Shown: positions 7,967-14,109, counted from the stretch's first letter. The stretch is 16,218 nucleotides of DNA from Lachnoclostridium sp. UBA5725 (GCA_002419585.1 DIGJ01000021.1:1-16218); one strand, 5' to 3'. The notes: generated by a model not told the origin, from the letters alone. Translations and numbers: made by a program.

Positions 7967-8119
7967 ATGGAGTTAATTATAAATCTAGCCTATTTGGCAA
8001 TCGGAGGGTTCATATTGTTTTTGATTATTGCTTGTGCTGTTAAAATGGCAGTAAAAGAAGCATTATTTGAATTCAAGGAAGAAATACTCAAAGAGATTAA
8101 TAAAAGAAAATCTAATTAA
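7967..8119 (+). CDS. Small single-span membrane protein, 50 aa
   Basis: A GGAGGT ribosome binding site (7955-7960) lies 6 nt before the ATG. The 50-residue product has a hydrophobic segment at about residues 3-25 (LAYLAIGGFILFLIIACAV), followed by an amphipathic, charged C-terminal helix (KMAVKEALFEFKEEILKEIN) ending in KRKSN. It therefore looks like a one-helix membrane protein with a cytoplasmic charged tail. A candidate promoter lies just upstream and a terminator about 95 nt downstream, so it appears to be its own transcription unit. Small hypothetical proteins of this shape occur in Lachnospiraceae (the DUF6019 type is one possibility), but I cannot confirm a family, and no function can be read from the sequence. 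Confidence 0.7.
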   Translation: MELIINLAYLAIGGFILFLIIACAVKMAVKEALFEFKEEILKEINKRKSN

Positions 8120-8211
8120 GAGTAAGGCAATACCCTCGTAAGTTGTATTTCACAATCGGGAAGCACGAGTGGGATACAAAAGAACTCCCTTCTTAACCTT
8201 ATTCAAGTCGT
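8120..8211 (+). other. 3' untranslated region of the small membrane protein gene
   Basis: Between the stop codon and the terminator lies a possible structured stretch at 8133-8173: CCCTCGT/ACGAGTGGG outer arms and TTGT/ACAA inner arms. It matches no RNA family I recognise. Confidence 0.25.
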
Positions 8212-8254
8212 AAAAAAACTAACTTCCAGACGATGATGGAATGTTAGTTTTTTA
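8212..8254 (+). terminator. Bidirectional intrinsic terminator
   Basis: AAAAAACTAAC (8213-8223) pairs with GTTAGTTTTTT (8243-8253). The inner TCCA/TGGA arms (8225-8228, 8237-8240) extend the stem. Poly-A leads in and poly-T leads out, so it works in both directions. It ends the transcript of the 50-aa protein. Confidence 0.85.
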
Positions 8255-8297
8255 TTTTATCTAATAAACATAATTATCGGAACTTAATAAATTAAAA

Positions 8298-8327
8298 TTG
8301 ACATCAAGAAAAACCAAGTTCTATGCT
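8298..8327 (+). promoter_or_regulatory. Possible promoter of an intergenic small RNA
   Basis: A perfect TTGACA (8298-8303) is followed after 18 bp by TATGCT (8322-8327, four of six). It lies in an island between terminators at 8212-8254 and 8411-8444, with no protein gene downstream. A transcript from about 8334 would run to the hairpin at 8417-8444. Confidence 0.25.
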
Positions 8328-8410
8328 TTCTTGTCATACTCCATGCGTCAAATCCTCACTGTCAGAAAAGAGACGGTTTAATATCCCACAGGATGTTTGT
8401 CGGATGTAGC

Positions 8411-8444
8411 AAAAAAAAGGCTACAACCAATTGGTCATAGCCTT
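8411..8444 (-). terminator. Terminator of the first tRNA operon
   Basis: AAGGCTA (8417-8423) pairs with TAGCCTT (8438-8444), with CCAATTGG in the loop. On the minus strand the stem is followed by T residues (8411-8418). It lies 9 nt after the last tRNA gene (Leu). Confidence 0.9.
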
Positions 8445-8453
8445 AGATTTTGA

Positions 8454-8533
8454 TGCGGATAACAGGAATCGAACCTGCACGGTCTCCCACTAGAACCTAA
8501 ATCTAGCGCGTCTGCCAGTTCCGCCATATCCGC
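8454..8533 (-). tRNA. tRNA-Leu (TAG)
   Basis: The acceptor arms GCGGATA/TATCCGC pair perfectly. The anticodon loop TTTAGGT gives TAG, and the variable arm is long, as in class II tRNAs. The discriminator is A and CCA is not encoded. It is the last gene of the 12-tRNA operon and has no duplicate in the array. Confidence 0.95.
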
Positions 8534-8537
8534 AAAA

Positions 8538-8610
8538 TGAGACATCGGGGATTCGAACCCCGGACAACTTGATTAAAAGTCAAGTGCTCTACCAACTGAG
8601 CTAATATCCC
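8538..8610 (-). tRNA. tRNA-Lys (TTT), copy 2
   Basis: Cloverleaf with anticodon loop CTTTTAA (TTT) and T arm CCGGGGTTCGAATCCCCG. It is identical to the gene at 9008-9080. CCA is not encoded; the discriminator is A. Confidence 0.96.
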
Positions 8611-8635
8611 ATAACATATTCTTTTATATAAAAGA

Positions 8636-8707
8636 CTGGGCTAGCTGGATTTGAACCAGCGAATGCAGCAGTCAAAGTGCTGTGCCTTACCGCTTGGCGA
8701 TAGCCCA
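8636..8707 (-). tRNA. tRNA-Gln (TTG), copy 2
   Basis: Acceptor TGGGCTA/TAGCCCA starting with U, as usual for tRNA-Gln. The anticodon loop CTTTGAC gives TTG and the discriminator is G. Identical to 9118-9189. CCA is not encoded. Confidence 0.96.
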
Positions 8708-8711
8708 ACAA

Positions 8712-8786
8712 GGTGGATACAGGGATTCGAACCCTGGGCCTCCAGAGCCACAATCTGGCGCGCTAACCAACTGCGCTATACCCACC
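8712..8786 (-). tRNA. tRNA-His (GTG), copy 2
   Basis: The anticodon loop TTGTGGC gives GTG. The encoded extra 5' G (G-1) faces C73 in the 8-bp acceptor GGTGGGTA/TATCCACC, the identity mark of tRNA-His. It lies 4 nt from tRNA-Gln. Identical to 9194-9268. Confidence 0.96.
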
Positions 8787-8826
8787 ATATTTAATAGTTG
8801 TTAGTTTCCTAATATCTATTAAAAAA

Positions 8827-8897
8827 AGCGGGTGATGGGAATCGAACCCACGTATCTAGCTTGGAAGGCTAGTGTTCTACCATTGAACTACACCCGC
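8827..8897 (-). tRNA. tRNA-Gly (TCC), copy 2
   Basis: Acceptor GCGGGTG/CACCCGC, anticodon loop CTTCCAA (TCC), discriminator T. Identical to 9412-9482. CCA is not encoded. Confidence 0.96.
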
Positions 8898-8913
8898 ATA
8901 TTATTTAGTTGAA

Positions 8914-8988
8914 TCGGGGTGACAGGATTCGAACCTGCGACCTCTTGATCCCAAATCAAGCGCTCTAGCCAAGCTGAGCCACACCCCG
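8914..8988 (-). tRNA. tRNA-Pro (TGG), copy 2
   Basis: Acceptor CGGGGTG/CACCCCG, anticodon loop TTTGGGA (TGG), discriminator A. The spacer to tRNA-Gly differs from the other copy's spacer at one base. Identical to 9499-9573. Confidence 0.96.
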
Positions 8989-9007
8989 TAAGAAATGTTT
9001 GACTAAG

Positions 9008-9080
9008 TGAGACATCGGGGATTCGAACCCCGGACAACTTGATTAAAAGTCAAGTGCTCTACCAACTGAGCTAATATCCC
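9008..9080 (-). tRNA. tRNA-Lys (TTT), copy 1
   Basis: Same sequence as 8538-8610, anticodon TTT. In transcription order it is the last gene of the first block of the duplication, just before tRNA-Pro copy 2. Confidence 0.96.
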
Positions 9081-9117
9081 ATGCTAAATTGTTTATTTGT
9101 AATAGTAACTTACTTGA

Positions 9118-9189
9118 CTGGGCTAGCTGGATTTGAACCAGCGAATGCAGCAGTCAAAGTGCTGTGCCTTACCGCTTGGCGATAGCCCA
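9118..9189 (-). tRNA. tRNA-Gln (TTG), copy 1
   Basis: Same sequence as 8636-8707, anticodon TTG. The spacer to tRNA-Lys differs from that of the other copy (37 nt against 25 nt). Confidence 0.96.
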
Positions 9190-9193
9190 AAAG

Positions 9194-9268
9194 GGTGGAT
9201 ACAGGGATTCGAACCCTGGGCCTCCAGAGCCACAATCTGGCGCGCTAACCAACTGCGCTATACCCACC
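9194..9268 (-). tRNA. tRNA-His (GTG), copy 1
   Basis: Same sequence as 8712-8786, with the encoded G-1 opposite C73. It again lies 4 nt from tRNA-Gln. Confidence 0.96.
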
Positions 9269-9315
9269 ATATCCACTATAATCGCTAAATAATAGTTAAC
9301 TTTAACAAGCAAAAA

Positions 9316-9389
9316 CGTGCCAGAAGGGATTCGAACCCCCGACAAACGGCTTAGAAGGCCGTTGCTCTATCCAGCTGAGCTACTAGCAC
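9316..9389 (-). tRNA. tRNA-Arg (TCT)
   Basis: Acceptor GTGCTAG/CTGGCAC, anticodon loop CTTCTAA (TCT), discriminator G. The T stem contains two G-T pairs. It lies between His and Gly only in the first transcribed block; the second block lacks it. Confidence 0.94.
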
Positions 9390-9411
9390 GTATACACTCA
9401 ATAATGAGTGA

Positions 9412-9482
9412 AGCGGGTGATGGGAATCGAACCCACGTATCTAGCTTGGAAGGCTAGTGTTCTACCATTGAACTACACCCGC
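9412..9482 (-). tRNA. tRNA-Gly (TCC), copy 1
   Basis: Same sequence as 8827-8897, anticodon TCC. A small inverted repeat (ACTCA/TGAGT, 9395-9408) lies between it and tRNA-Arg. Confidence 0.96.
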
Positions 9483-9498
9483 ATATTATTTAGTTAAA

Positions 9499-9573
9499 TC
9501 GGGGTGACAGGATTCGAACCTGCGACCTCTTGATCCCAAATCAAGCGCTCTAGCCAAGCTGAGCCACACCCCG
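9499..9573 (-). tRNA. tRNA-Pro (TGG), copy 1
   Basis: Same sequence as 8914-8988, anticodon TGG. It is the first gene of the operon, about 25 nt after the expected transcription start. Confidence 0.96.
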
Positions 9574-9604
9574 TTTGAGTTATATCACTCGTGACGCAAG
9601 ATAT

Positions 9605-9633
9605 ATTATATTATACAAGCTTTCCAATGTCAA
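9605..9633 (-). promoter_or_regulatory. Consensus sigma-A promoter of the tRNA operon
   Basis: On the minus strand TTGACA (9628-9633) and TATAAT (9605-9610) are both perfect and are spaced by exactly 17 bp. An A/T-rich stretch lies upstream, suitable as an UP element. The start would be near 9598. This suits strong tRNA transcription. Confidence 0.93.
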
Positions 9634-9703
9634 CATTTTTTTTAACAAATTTATTCTTTTTATAAAACAAGAACATTTTCCCATATATATGCTATTTTAT
9701 GAA

Positions 9704-10186
9704 TTAATTAAGGTAATTTATCGTAAAATGTAGCTCACCTGATTTTTCAACTTCCATAATGATATAAGAGGGTCTGTGTCCTTCTTGACGAGGCTGACTT
9801 ATACTTCCAGGATTAATCGCAATGATATCGGAGGTTTGATCAATAATTGGAATATGCGTATGCCCAAACATTACAATCGCAGCTTTATTCTCTCTTGCCC
9901 AGTCTTTGATAAATTCAGTACCATAATGTACTTTATATCGATGACCATGGGTTAACAATATTTTATAATGAGCAATGTAGATTTCTTTCTCTCTATCAAT
10001 ATCTGTGAAATAATCATTATTACCAGATACCATTTCAACTGGACAGGTTACATTTTCCCTAAGAAAACGTTCGCTCCCTTCTAGATCACCCAAATGGATC
10101 AGCAAATCAATGGGACCTGCCTTCTCTAAAACATGTTCTAGATAGGTGTTTTTCCCATGTGAATCACTCACAATAAGTATTTTCAT
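9704..10186 (-). CDS. YfcE/MJ0936-family metallophosphoesterase
   Basis: A small calcineurin-like phosphodiesterase of the YfcE/MJ0936 type; family members cleave phosphodiesters in vitro and their true substrate is uncertain. The 160-residue protein has the metal ligands in order: DSHG (D8, H10), GD (D34), GNND (N56), HGH (H80) and GHTH (H109, H111). It fills the usual length and has no membrane segment. The start is the ATG at 10186. A TTG directly before it at 10189 is better spaced from the AGAGG site, so the protein may be one residue longer. It lies 4 nt after rdgB and is the last gene of the operon. No clear terminator follows before the tRNA promoter. Confidence 0.9.
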   Translation of the reverse strand: MKILIVSDSHGKNTYLEHVLEKAGPIDLLIHLGDLEGSERFLRENVTCPVEMVSGNNDYFTDIDREKEIYIAHYKILLTHGHRYKVHYGTEFIKDWARENKAAIVMFGHTHIPIIDQTSDIIAINPGSISQPRQEGHRPSYIIMEVEKSGELHFTINYLN

Positions 10187-10190
10187 CAAG

Positions 10191-10787
10191 CTAAATTCCT
10201 CTTTCCTTCAAAATACACTTCATCTTCTCTAAAGCTTTTCCTCTATGACTAATTGTATTCTTTTGGTGAGGACTTAGTTCCGCTGTTGTACACCCAAACT
10301 CTGGTACGACAAAAATAGGATCATATCCAAATCCATTCTCGCCTTTTGATTCATATCCTATGATTCCCTCAATCGTTCCTCTAGTCGTTATAATTTCACC
10401 ATTCGGAAAAGCGCAAGCAATTGCAGACACAAAACGTGCGGTACGCTTATCCTCTGGTACATCTTTTAGCAAACCTAAAATATGTTCGTTCTTCACAACA
10501 TACGACGTAGTTTCGCCCAAATAGCGTGCAGAATAGACACCTGGAGCCTTGTCAAGATAGTCAATTTCCAATCCAGAATCATCGGCAAGCACAAGTTCAT
10601 GCGTTAATTTCATAATAGCTTTCGCTTTAATTGCTGCATTTTCTTCAAATGTGACACCATTTTCTTCAATTGTAGTGTCAAGCTTCATATCTTTTAATGA
10701 AATAATATCATATCCTAAATCGGATAATATCATTCTAATTTCTTTCATTTTTCCTTCATTTGTAGTTGCAAATATCAATTTCTTCAT
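10191..10787 (-). CDS. rdgB: XTP/dITP diphosphatase (RdgB/HAM1 family)
   Basis: This enzyme hydrolyses deaminated purine triphosphates (dITP, XTP, ITP) to monophosphates, keeping them out of DNA and RNA. The 198-residue protein carries the family motifs in order: TTNEGKMKE (8-16), TFEENAAIKA (46-55), LADDSGLEID (67-76, with the catalytic acidic pair D69/D70), PGVYSARY (82-89), GFGYDPIF (152-159) and SHRGKA (180-185). It overlaps the upstream amidase gene by the 4-nt ATGA, so translation is probably coupled. It precedes the phosphodiesterase gene; this rdgB-phosphodiesterase pair is common in Clostridia. No anomalies. Confidence 0.96.
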   Translation of the reverse strand: MKKLIFATTNEGKMKEIRMILSDLGYDIISLKDMKLDTTIEENGVTFEENAAIKAKAIMKLTHELVLADDSGLEIDYLDKAPGVYSARYLGETTSYVVKNEHILGLLKDVPEDKRTARFVSAIACAFPNGEIITTRGTIEGIIGYESKGENGFGYDPIFVVPEFGCTTAELSPHQKNTISHRGKALEKMKCILKERGI

Positions 10788-11890
10788 GGTTTAGCCTCAT
10801 CAATTTCTTCAAATGCACGATTGATTGCTCTATATAATGCCATTGCTGCAACCGTTCTGTTATCCTTATTACTTAGTATCTCCATATCTTCATTGTTACT
10901 CATAAATCCAAGCTCAACAAGAGAAACTGGCACTTTAGAATTTCCGATGATGTAGATATCTTCTTTTTTAATAACTCCTCGAACTCTGGTTTTTAAAGCC
11001 GCTGATACTTCTTCCACACAAATTTCAGCAAATTGCTTTGATGTAAAGCTTCCGCTCGTATCTTTTGGGGAACCATAAAGCCCTTCTGTCCCCTTTGCAC
11101 TGATATACTCACTTCCATTGCAGTGAACACTTAAAAAAAGATCTGCGTCTACTTCATTTGCCAGATTTAAACGAGGTTTCAAATATACTTTCTTATCATT
11201 CAATCTGGTATAATAAACCTTATATGTACTATCTTCGTCTAATAATTTTTTTAATTCCAATACTACATTCAAATTAATATCCTTCTCGACAAATCGCTTA
11301 TTATTGGATGCTGTACCAATGTCATTTCCACCATGCCCAGCATCCACTACAATTACTTTATCATAAACCTCATGAGGATTCTTTAATTCAATATAGAAAT
11401 CCTCCGTATCTTCATATATTGTCTGCACATATACGTTATCTAGTGTAAATTCAAAAACTGCACAATATTTCAAAGTTTCTTCATTAAACTTATAATTTAA
11501 TGATATCTTATCTACATTAATTTCTTCTCTCGAAAATATAACCGCCTGTTTATCGTAGATTTTTTCATCTAAATTATCAATCATAACAATTAGCTTACGT
11601 TCCATATAGTTGTCTTTTATTTTTATTTGAATATCGTTCATGGAATTTTTGCTTACTTTAATATAATTATCTCCGATTTCATTGACTATTTCCCCAGTTG
11701 AACTATTTGTATATTGTTTTACATCTACTGGTTCATTCGTCAAAGCAGCTGATAATTGTTCATTTAAATGTTCAGCACTAACATATATTTTAGAATCATT
11801 ATATTTCGTTATACAAAACGAAAATCCAATTACCGTAAACATCACCACAAAACTTTTTGTAGCCAATGCTCTTAATTGTTTCTCATGCAT
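10784..11890 (-). CDS. N-acetylmuramoyl-L-alanine amidase (Amidase_3)
   Basis: A membrane-anchored or secreted zinc amidase that cuts the MurNAc-L-Ala bond of peptidoglycan. From the ATG at 11890 it has 368 residues. A hydrophobic N-terminal helix at about 13-28 lacks a clear cleavage site and is probably an anchor. An uncharacterised extracellular region follows (about 40-175), then an Amidase_3 domain from about 178. The zinc ligands and catalytic residues are all present: H186 (DAGHGG), E202 (FVEKD), H256 (SVHCNGS) and E326 (LVELGFMSN). The frame opens with a TTG at 11902, but that codon abuts the AGGAGG site, so the ATG 12 nt beyond the site is preferred. It lies 41 nt after the methyltransferase gene. 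Roles in cell separation or sporulation are possible. Confidence 0.92.
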   Translation of the reverse strand: MHEKQLRALATKSFVVMFTVIGFSFCITKYNDSKIYVSAEHLNEQLSAALTNEPVDVKQYTNSSTGEIVNEIGDNYIKVSKNSMNDIQIKIKDNYMERKLIVMIDNLDEKIYDKQAVIFSREEINVDKISLNYKFNEETLKYCAVFEFTLDNVYVQTIYEDTEDFYIELKNPHEVYDKVIVVDAGHGGNDIGTASNNKRFVEKDINLNVVLELKKLLDEDSTYKVYYTRLNDKKVYLKPRLNLANEVDADLFLSVHCNGSEYISAKGTEGLYGSPKDTSGSFTSKQFAEICVEEVSAALKTRVRGVIKKEDIYIIGNSKVPVSLVELGFMSNNEDMEILSNKDNRTVAAMALYRAINRAFEEIDEAKP

Positions 11891-11931
11891 TCGATTAAAC
11901 AACCTCCTGGCTGCGATATAGTAAGACTGCT

Positions 11932-13074
11932 CTATCTTTTCGGTGGCTTTGGCCCCATATACTGATAGAAATAAGTTTTCATCATACCATTGTAAATCTT
12001 TCTATTTTTAGTAGCTTGTCTACCAATATATTTTTGTGCATCCTCAAAACCTGAGATAATGAAATAAGACCAAGAATCTAAGTTATCAAAAACTTGTCCC
12101 ATCTCTTTATATAGTTTGGCCATTGCCTGTTTATCCTCTAAGCGCTCACCATATGGTGGATTGGTGATAATAAAACCATATTTCTTCGGATTGCGAAGTT
12201 CTTGCATAGAACGTTCTTGGAAATGAATATAGTTTTCAACTCCCGCTAATTTTGCATTTTCTCTCGCTGCTTTCACCATACTAGGATCAATATCATATGC
12301 TTGAATATTCATTTCTACATCTTCTAACATCATATCATTCGCTTCTGTAATCGCTTCATACCAATTTTTCTTTGGAATCATATGCGTCCAAGGCTCTGAA
12401 ATAAAAGATCGATTCATACCTGGAGCTATTTTTGCCCCAATCAAAGCAGCTTCAATTGGTATTGTTCCACAGCCACAAAATGGATCAACTAGTATTCGGT
12501 CTTTGTTCCAAGGCGTAAGCATAATGAGCGCAGCCGCCAGTGTTTCCGTAATCGGTGCTTTGCTGGTCAGTTTTCGATATCCTCTTTTGTGTAATGACTC
12601 ACCCGATGTATCAATACAAACAACGACTTCATCTTTCATAATCGTAACTCGAACTGGGAACTCATCGCCATCTTCATCAAACCAATCCATTTTATATTTT
12701 GTTTTTAAGCGCTCTACCATTGCTTTTTTCATGATAGATTGTATATCTGATGGACTGAACAATTTACTTTTTATAGAGGTAGCCTTAGCTACCCAAAAAC
12801 GACCATTCTTTGGAATGTATTCCTCCCATGGTATTGCTTTCGTATTTTCAAATAATTCATCATAGGTTTCAGCTTTAAATTTACCCACACGAATGAGAAC
12901 TCTTTCTGTAGTTCTTAAGAAAATATTGCTACGGCATATTGCGGATTCATCTCCTTTAAAAGTCACTTTACCATCGTCTACACTAAGTATTTCATAGCCA
13001 AGGTCAAGTACCTCCTTTTTTAAAACTGCTTCCATTCCAAAATGACATGGCGCTATTAATTCGTACTGATTCAT
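11932..13074 (-). CDS. THUMP-domain class I RNA methyltransferase (RlmL/YpsC type)
   Basis: An SAM-dependent RNA N2-guanine methyltransferase of the UPF0020 family; the nearest characterised relative is the RlmL methylase domain, which modifies 23S rRNA G2445. The 380-residue protein has a THUMP RNA-binding domain (about 45-155) and the conserved LHKRGYR (161-167). A Rossmann methyltransferase domain follows, with DPFCGCGT (197-204) for SAM binding and the catalytic NPPYGERL (305-312). The C-terminus is basic (PKPPKR). It is the single-domain form seen in Firmicutes (B. subtilis YpsC), without the second RlmK domain of E. coli RlmL. AGGAG lies 7 nt before the ATG. It sits 51 nt after the rhodanese gene. 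The exact target nucleotide is inferred from the family. Confidence 0.93.
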   Translation of the reverse strand: MNQYELIAPCHFGMEAVLKKEVLDLGYEILSVDDGKVTFKGDESAICRSNIFLRTTERVLIRVGKFKAETYDELFENTKAIPWEEYIPKNGRFWVAKATSIKSKLFSPSDIQSIMKKAMVERLKTKYKMDWFDEDGDEFPVRVTIMKDEVVVCIDTSGESLHKRGYRKLTSKAPITETLAAALIMLTPWNKDRILVDPFCGCGTIPIEAALIGAKIAPGMNRSFISEPWTHMIPKKNWYEAITEANDMMLEDVEMNIQAYDIDPSMVKAARENAKLAGVENYIHFQERSMQELRNPKKYGFIITNPPYGERLEDKQAMAKLYKEMGQVFDNLDSWSYFIISGFEDAQKYIGRQATKNRKIYNGMMKTYFYQYMGPKPPKR

Positions 13075-13106
13075 CCGTATTCTCCTTCATTTATGTCAAC
13101 ATCTTT

Positions 13107-13125
13107 ATCATTCATTATGAATGAT
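13107..13125 (-). repeat. Palindromic hairpin in the rhodanese-methyltransferase gap
   Basis: ATCATTCAT and ATGAATGAT flank one base, forming a 19-nt inverted repeat that begins immediately after the rhodanese stop codon. No T run follows, so it is probably an RNA processing or stability hairpin rather than a terminator. Confidence 0.4.
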
Positions 13126-13440
13126 TTACTCCATTCCGTCAATGACGAATTTCGCCTTATTTCGATTAAATCCGCCTCCTAGAGTCAAAACCAGTGGACC
13201 TTTATTATTGTACTCTTTTGCAATTAATAAACTGGTATTTCCTCTATCACAATATATGATAATCGTGCTATAACCATTTAACTTATATTTATTGTTTTCA
13301 AACTCTTCATAAGGAATATTAATAGCTGTAGCGATGTGCGCTTTACGAAATGAATCTTCATCCCTTAAATCAACTACTAATGTTCCTGTCTTTCCAATAT
13401 ATTGGTTTATTTCATTCGCTGACGCAATCGAAAATGCCAT
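13126..13440 (-). CDS. Rhodanese-like domain protein
   Basis: A single rhodanese domain of 104 residues; such proteins carry sulfur as a persulfide on an active-site cysteine. It shows the typical VVDLRDEDSFRKAHI segment (22-36) and INIPYEEF (41-48). The active-site loop is C64-D-R-G-N-T-S70, where a standard loop is CxxGxR/S. A GGG turn (88-90) comes before the C-terminal helix. There is no signal peptide. GGAGGG lies 8 nt before the ATG. It is the first gene of a probable five-gene operon with the rRNA methyltransferase, amidase, rdgB and phosphodiesterase. Its substrate is unknown. Confidence 0.88.
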   Translation of the reverse strand: MAFSIASANEINQYIGKTGTLVVDLRDEDSFRKAHIATAINIPYEEFENNKYKLNGYSTIIIYCDRGNTSLLIAKEYNNKGPLVLTLGGGFNRNKAKFVIDGME

Positions 13441-13462
13441 AGTTAATCCCTCCTATAACCTT

Positions 13463-13491
13463 ATTGTATGCGTCATGTCGAATTTTGTGAT
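13463..13491 (-). promoter_or_regulatory. Candidate promoter of the rhodanese operon
   Basis: Minus-strand ATCACA (13486-13491, four of six) and TACAAT (13463-13468, five of six) are spaced by 17 bp. The expected start is about 16 nt before the ATG-proximal GGAGGG site. A sequence matching the Spo0A box core (TGTCGAA on the plus strand, 13476-13482) lies within the spacer. Confidence 0.4.
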
Positions 13492-13517
13492 TTTTTTAAT
13501 TTGTAAATTAATCTTTA

Positions 13518-13549
13518 ACAAAGGGGATATCTTGCGATATCCCCTTTGT
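13518..13549 (-). terminator. Strong hairpin after the Asn-rich gene
   Basis: A perfect 14-bp stem (13518-13531 with 13536-13549, ACAAAGGGGATATC/GATATCCCCTTTGT) with loop TTGC. It lies 13 nt downstream of the Asn-rich gene's stop. On the minus strand the following tract is only moderately T-rich (TTAAAGATTAATTT), but poly-A precedes the hairpin. It separates this gene from the rhodanese operon. Confidence 0.7.
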
Positions 13550-13562
13550 ATTTCCATTTTTT

Positions 13563-13847
13563 TTATCTGCTCCTATTTGTATCATTTTTTGATGATGTAT
13601 AGTCTTTAAAAGAAGTATTATTCGTATTGTTTCTTGTTGTGTTGTTTGCATTACTTGTATTATTTGCATTACTTGTATTATTTGCATTACTTGTATTGTA
13701 AGCATTACTTATATTATTAGCATTACTTGTGCTATTTGTACCATTGGTACTGTTTCTTGTTGAATTTTTGTCCTGGGTAGAAAAAAATGATTTTGTGTTG
13801 GAAGTAGTGTTCGCATTTTTGTTTTGATTGCTATTATTATTTGCCAT
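13563..13847 (-). CDS. Asn/Ser/Thr-rich low-complexity protein, 94 aa
   Basis: I do not recognise this protein. About a third of its 94 residues are Asn and about a third Ser or Thr. It has no hydrophobic segment or signal peptide and is probably disordered. The middle (about residues 38-69) repeats the six-residue unit NTSNAN, encoded by 18-bp DNA repeats. The N-terminus is MANNNSNQNKNANTT and the C-terminus is basic (KNDTNRSR). An AGGAGG site lies 8 nt before the ATG and a strong hairpin follows the stop, so expression is likely. The composition recalls small spore or coat-associated proteins of Clostridia, but that is only a guess. It stands alone between two terminators. Confidence 0.65.
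   Translation of the reverse strand: MANNNSNQNKNANTTSNTKSFFSTQDKNSTRNSTNGTNSTSNANNISNAYNTSNANNTSNANNTSNANNTTRNNTNNTSFKDYTSSKNDTNRSR
13645..13734 (-). repeat. 18-bp tandem repeats, five units
   Basis: Five head-to-tail 18-bp units start at 13645, 13663, 13681, 13699 and 13717. The first two are identical and the third differs at one base; the last two are more diverged. On the minus strand each encodes N-T-S-N-A-N or a variant. The in-frame period allows copy-number change without a frameshift. Confidence 0.92.
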
Positions 13848-13983
13848 AATAAATTCCTCCTAAATGATTATTTATTGTTACATACTTATTATGGACAATA
13901 GCTTCATATCTATACTGGAATATATTTCCTGTATAAAATGATATATTTTATAATTTCATCAGTTGATTAATAGCATTAGTTAT

Positions 13984-14036
13984 ATTATAATAAAGTTGTA
14001 TTACATTTAACCCTTACAAATGTAATGCAACCCTTA
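13984..14036 (-). promoter_or_regulatory. Candidate promoter with direct-repeat operator for the Asn-rich gene
   Basis: A perfect minus-strand TATAAT (13984-13989) has only a weak -35 17 bp upstream. Two direct repeats TAAGGGTT (14009-14016 and 14029-14036), exactly 20 bp apart, cover that -35 region and the DNA upstream. A long inverted repeat (13995-14008 with 14018-14031, one G-T) overlaps them. The leader to the ATG would be about 130 nt. The function is inferred from the arrangement alone. Confidence 0.35.
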
Positions 14037-14059
14037 TAATTATTTATACTCCCCTCATA

Positions 14060-14092
14060 GAAAATACCACTAGTGATGCTAGTGGTATTTTC
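14060..14092 (-). terminator. Terminator of the cheX-HAAS transcription unit
   Basis: A perfect 14-bp stem (14060-14073 with 14079-14092, GAAAATACCACTAG/CTAGTGGTATTTTC) with a 5-nt loop, 17 nt after the stop of the HAAS-like gene. The T run is inside the stem. Confidence 0.75.
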
Positions 14093-14109
14093 TCGTTTAC
14101 AATTATATT

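Noticed and set aside
13074..13119. 14-codon frame ending at the methyltransferase start (TGA overlaps ATG), as a leader peptide
   Set aside because: Its ATG lies inside the palindrome and has no well-spaced ribosome binding site; the coupling-like overlap is probably chance.
13645..13734. CRISPR-like array
   Set aside because: The 18-bp units are contiguous without spacers and encode an in-frame six-residue repeat.
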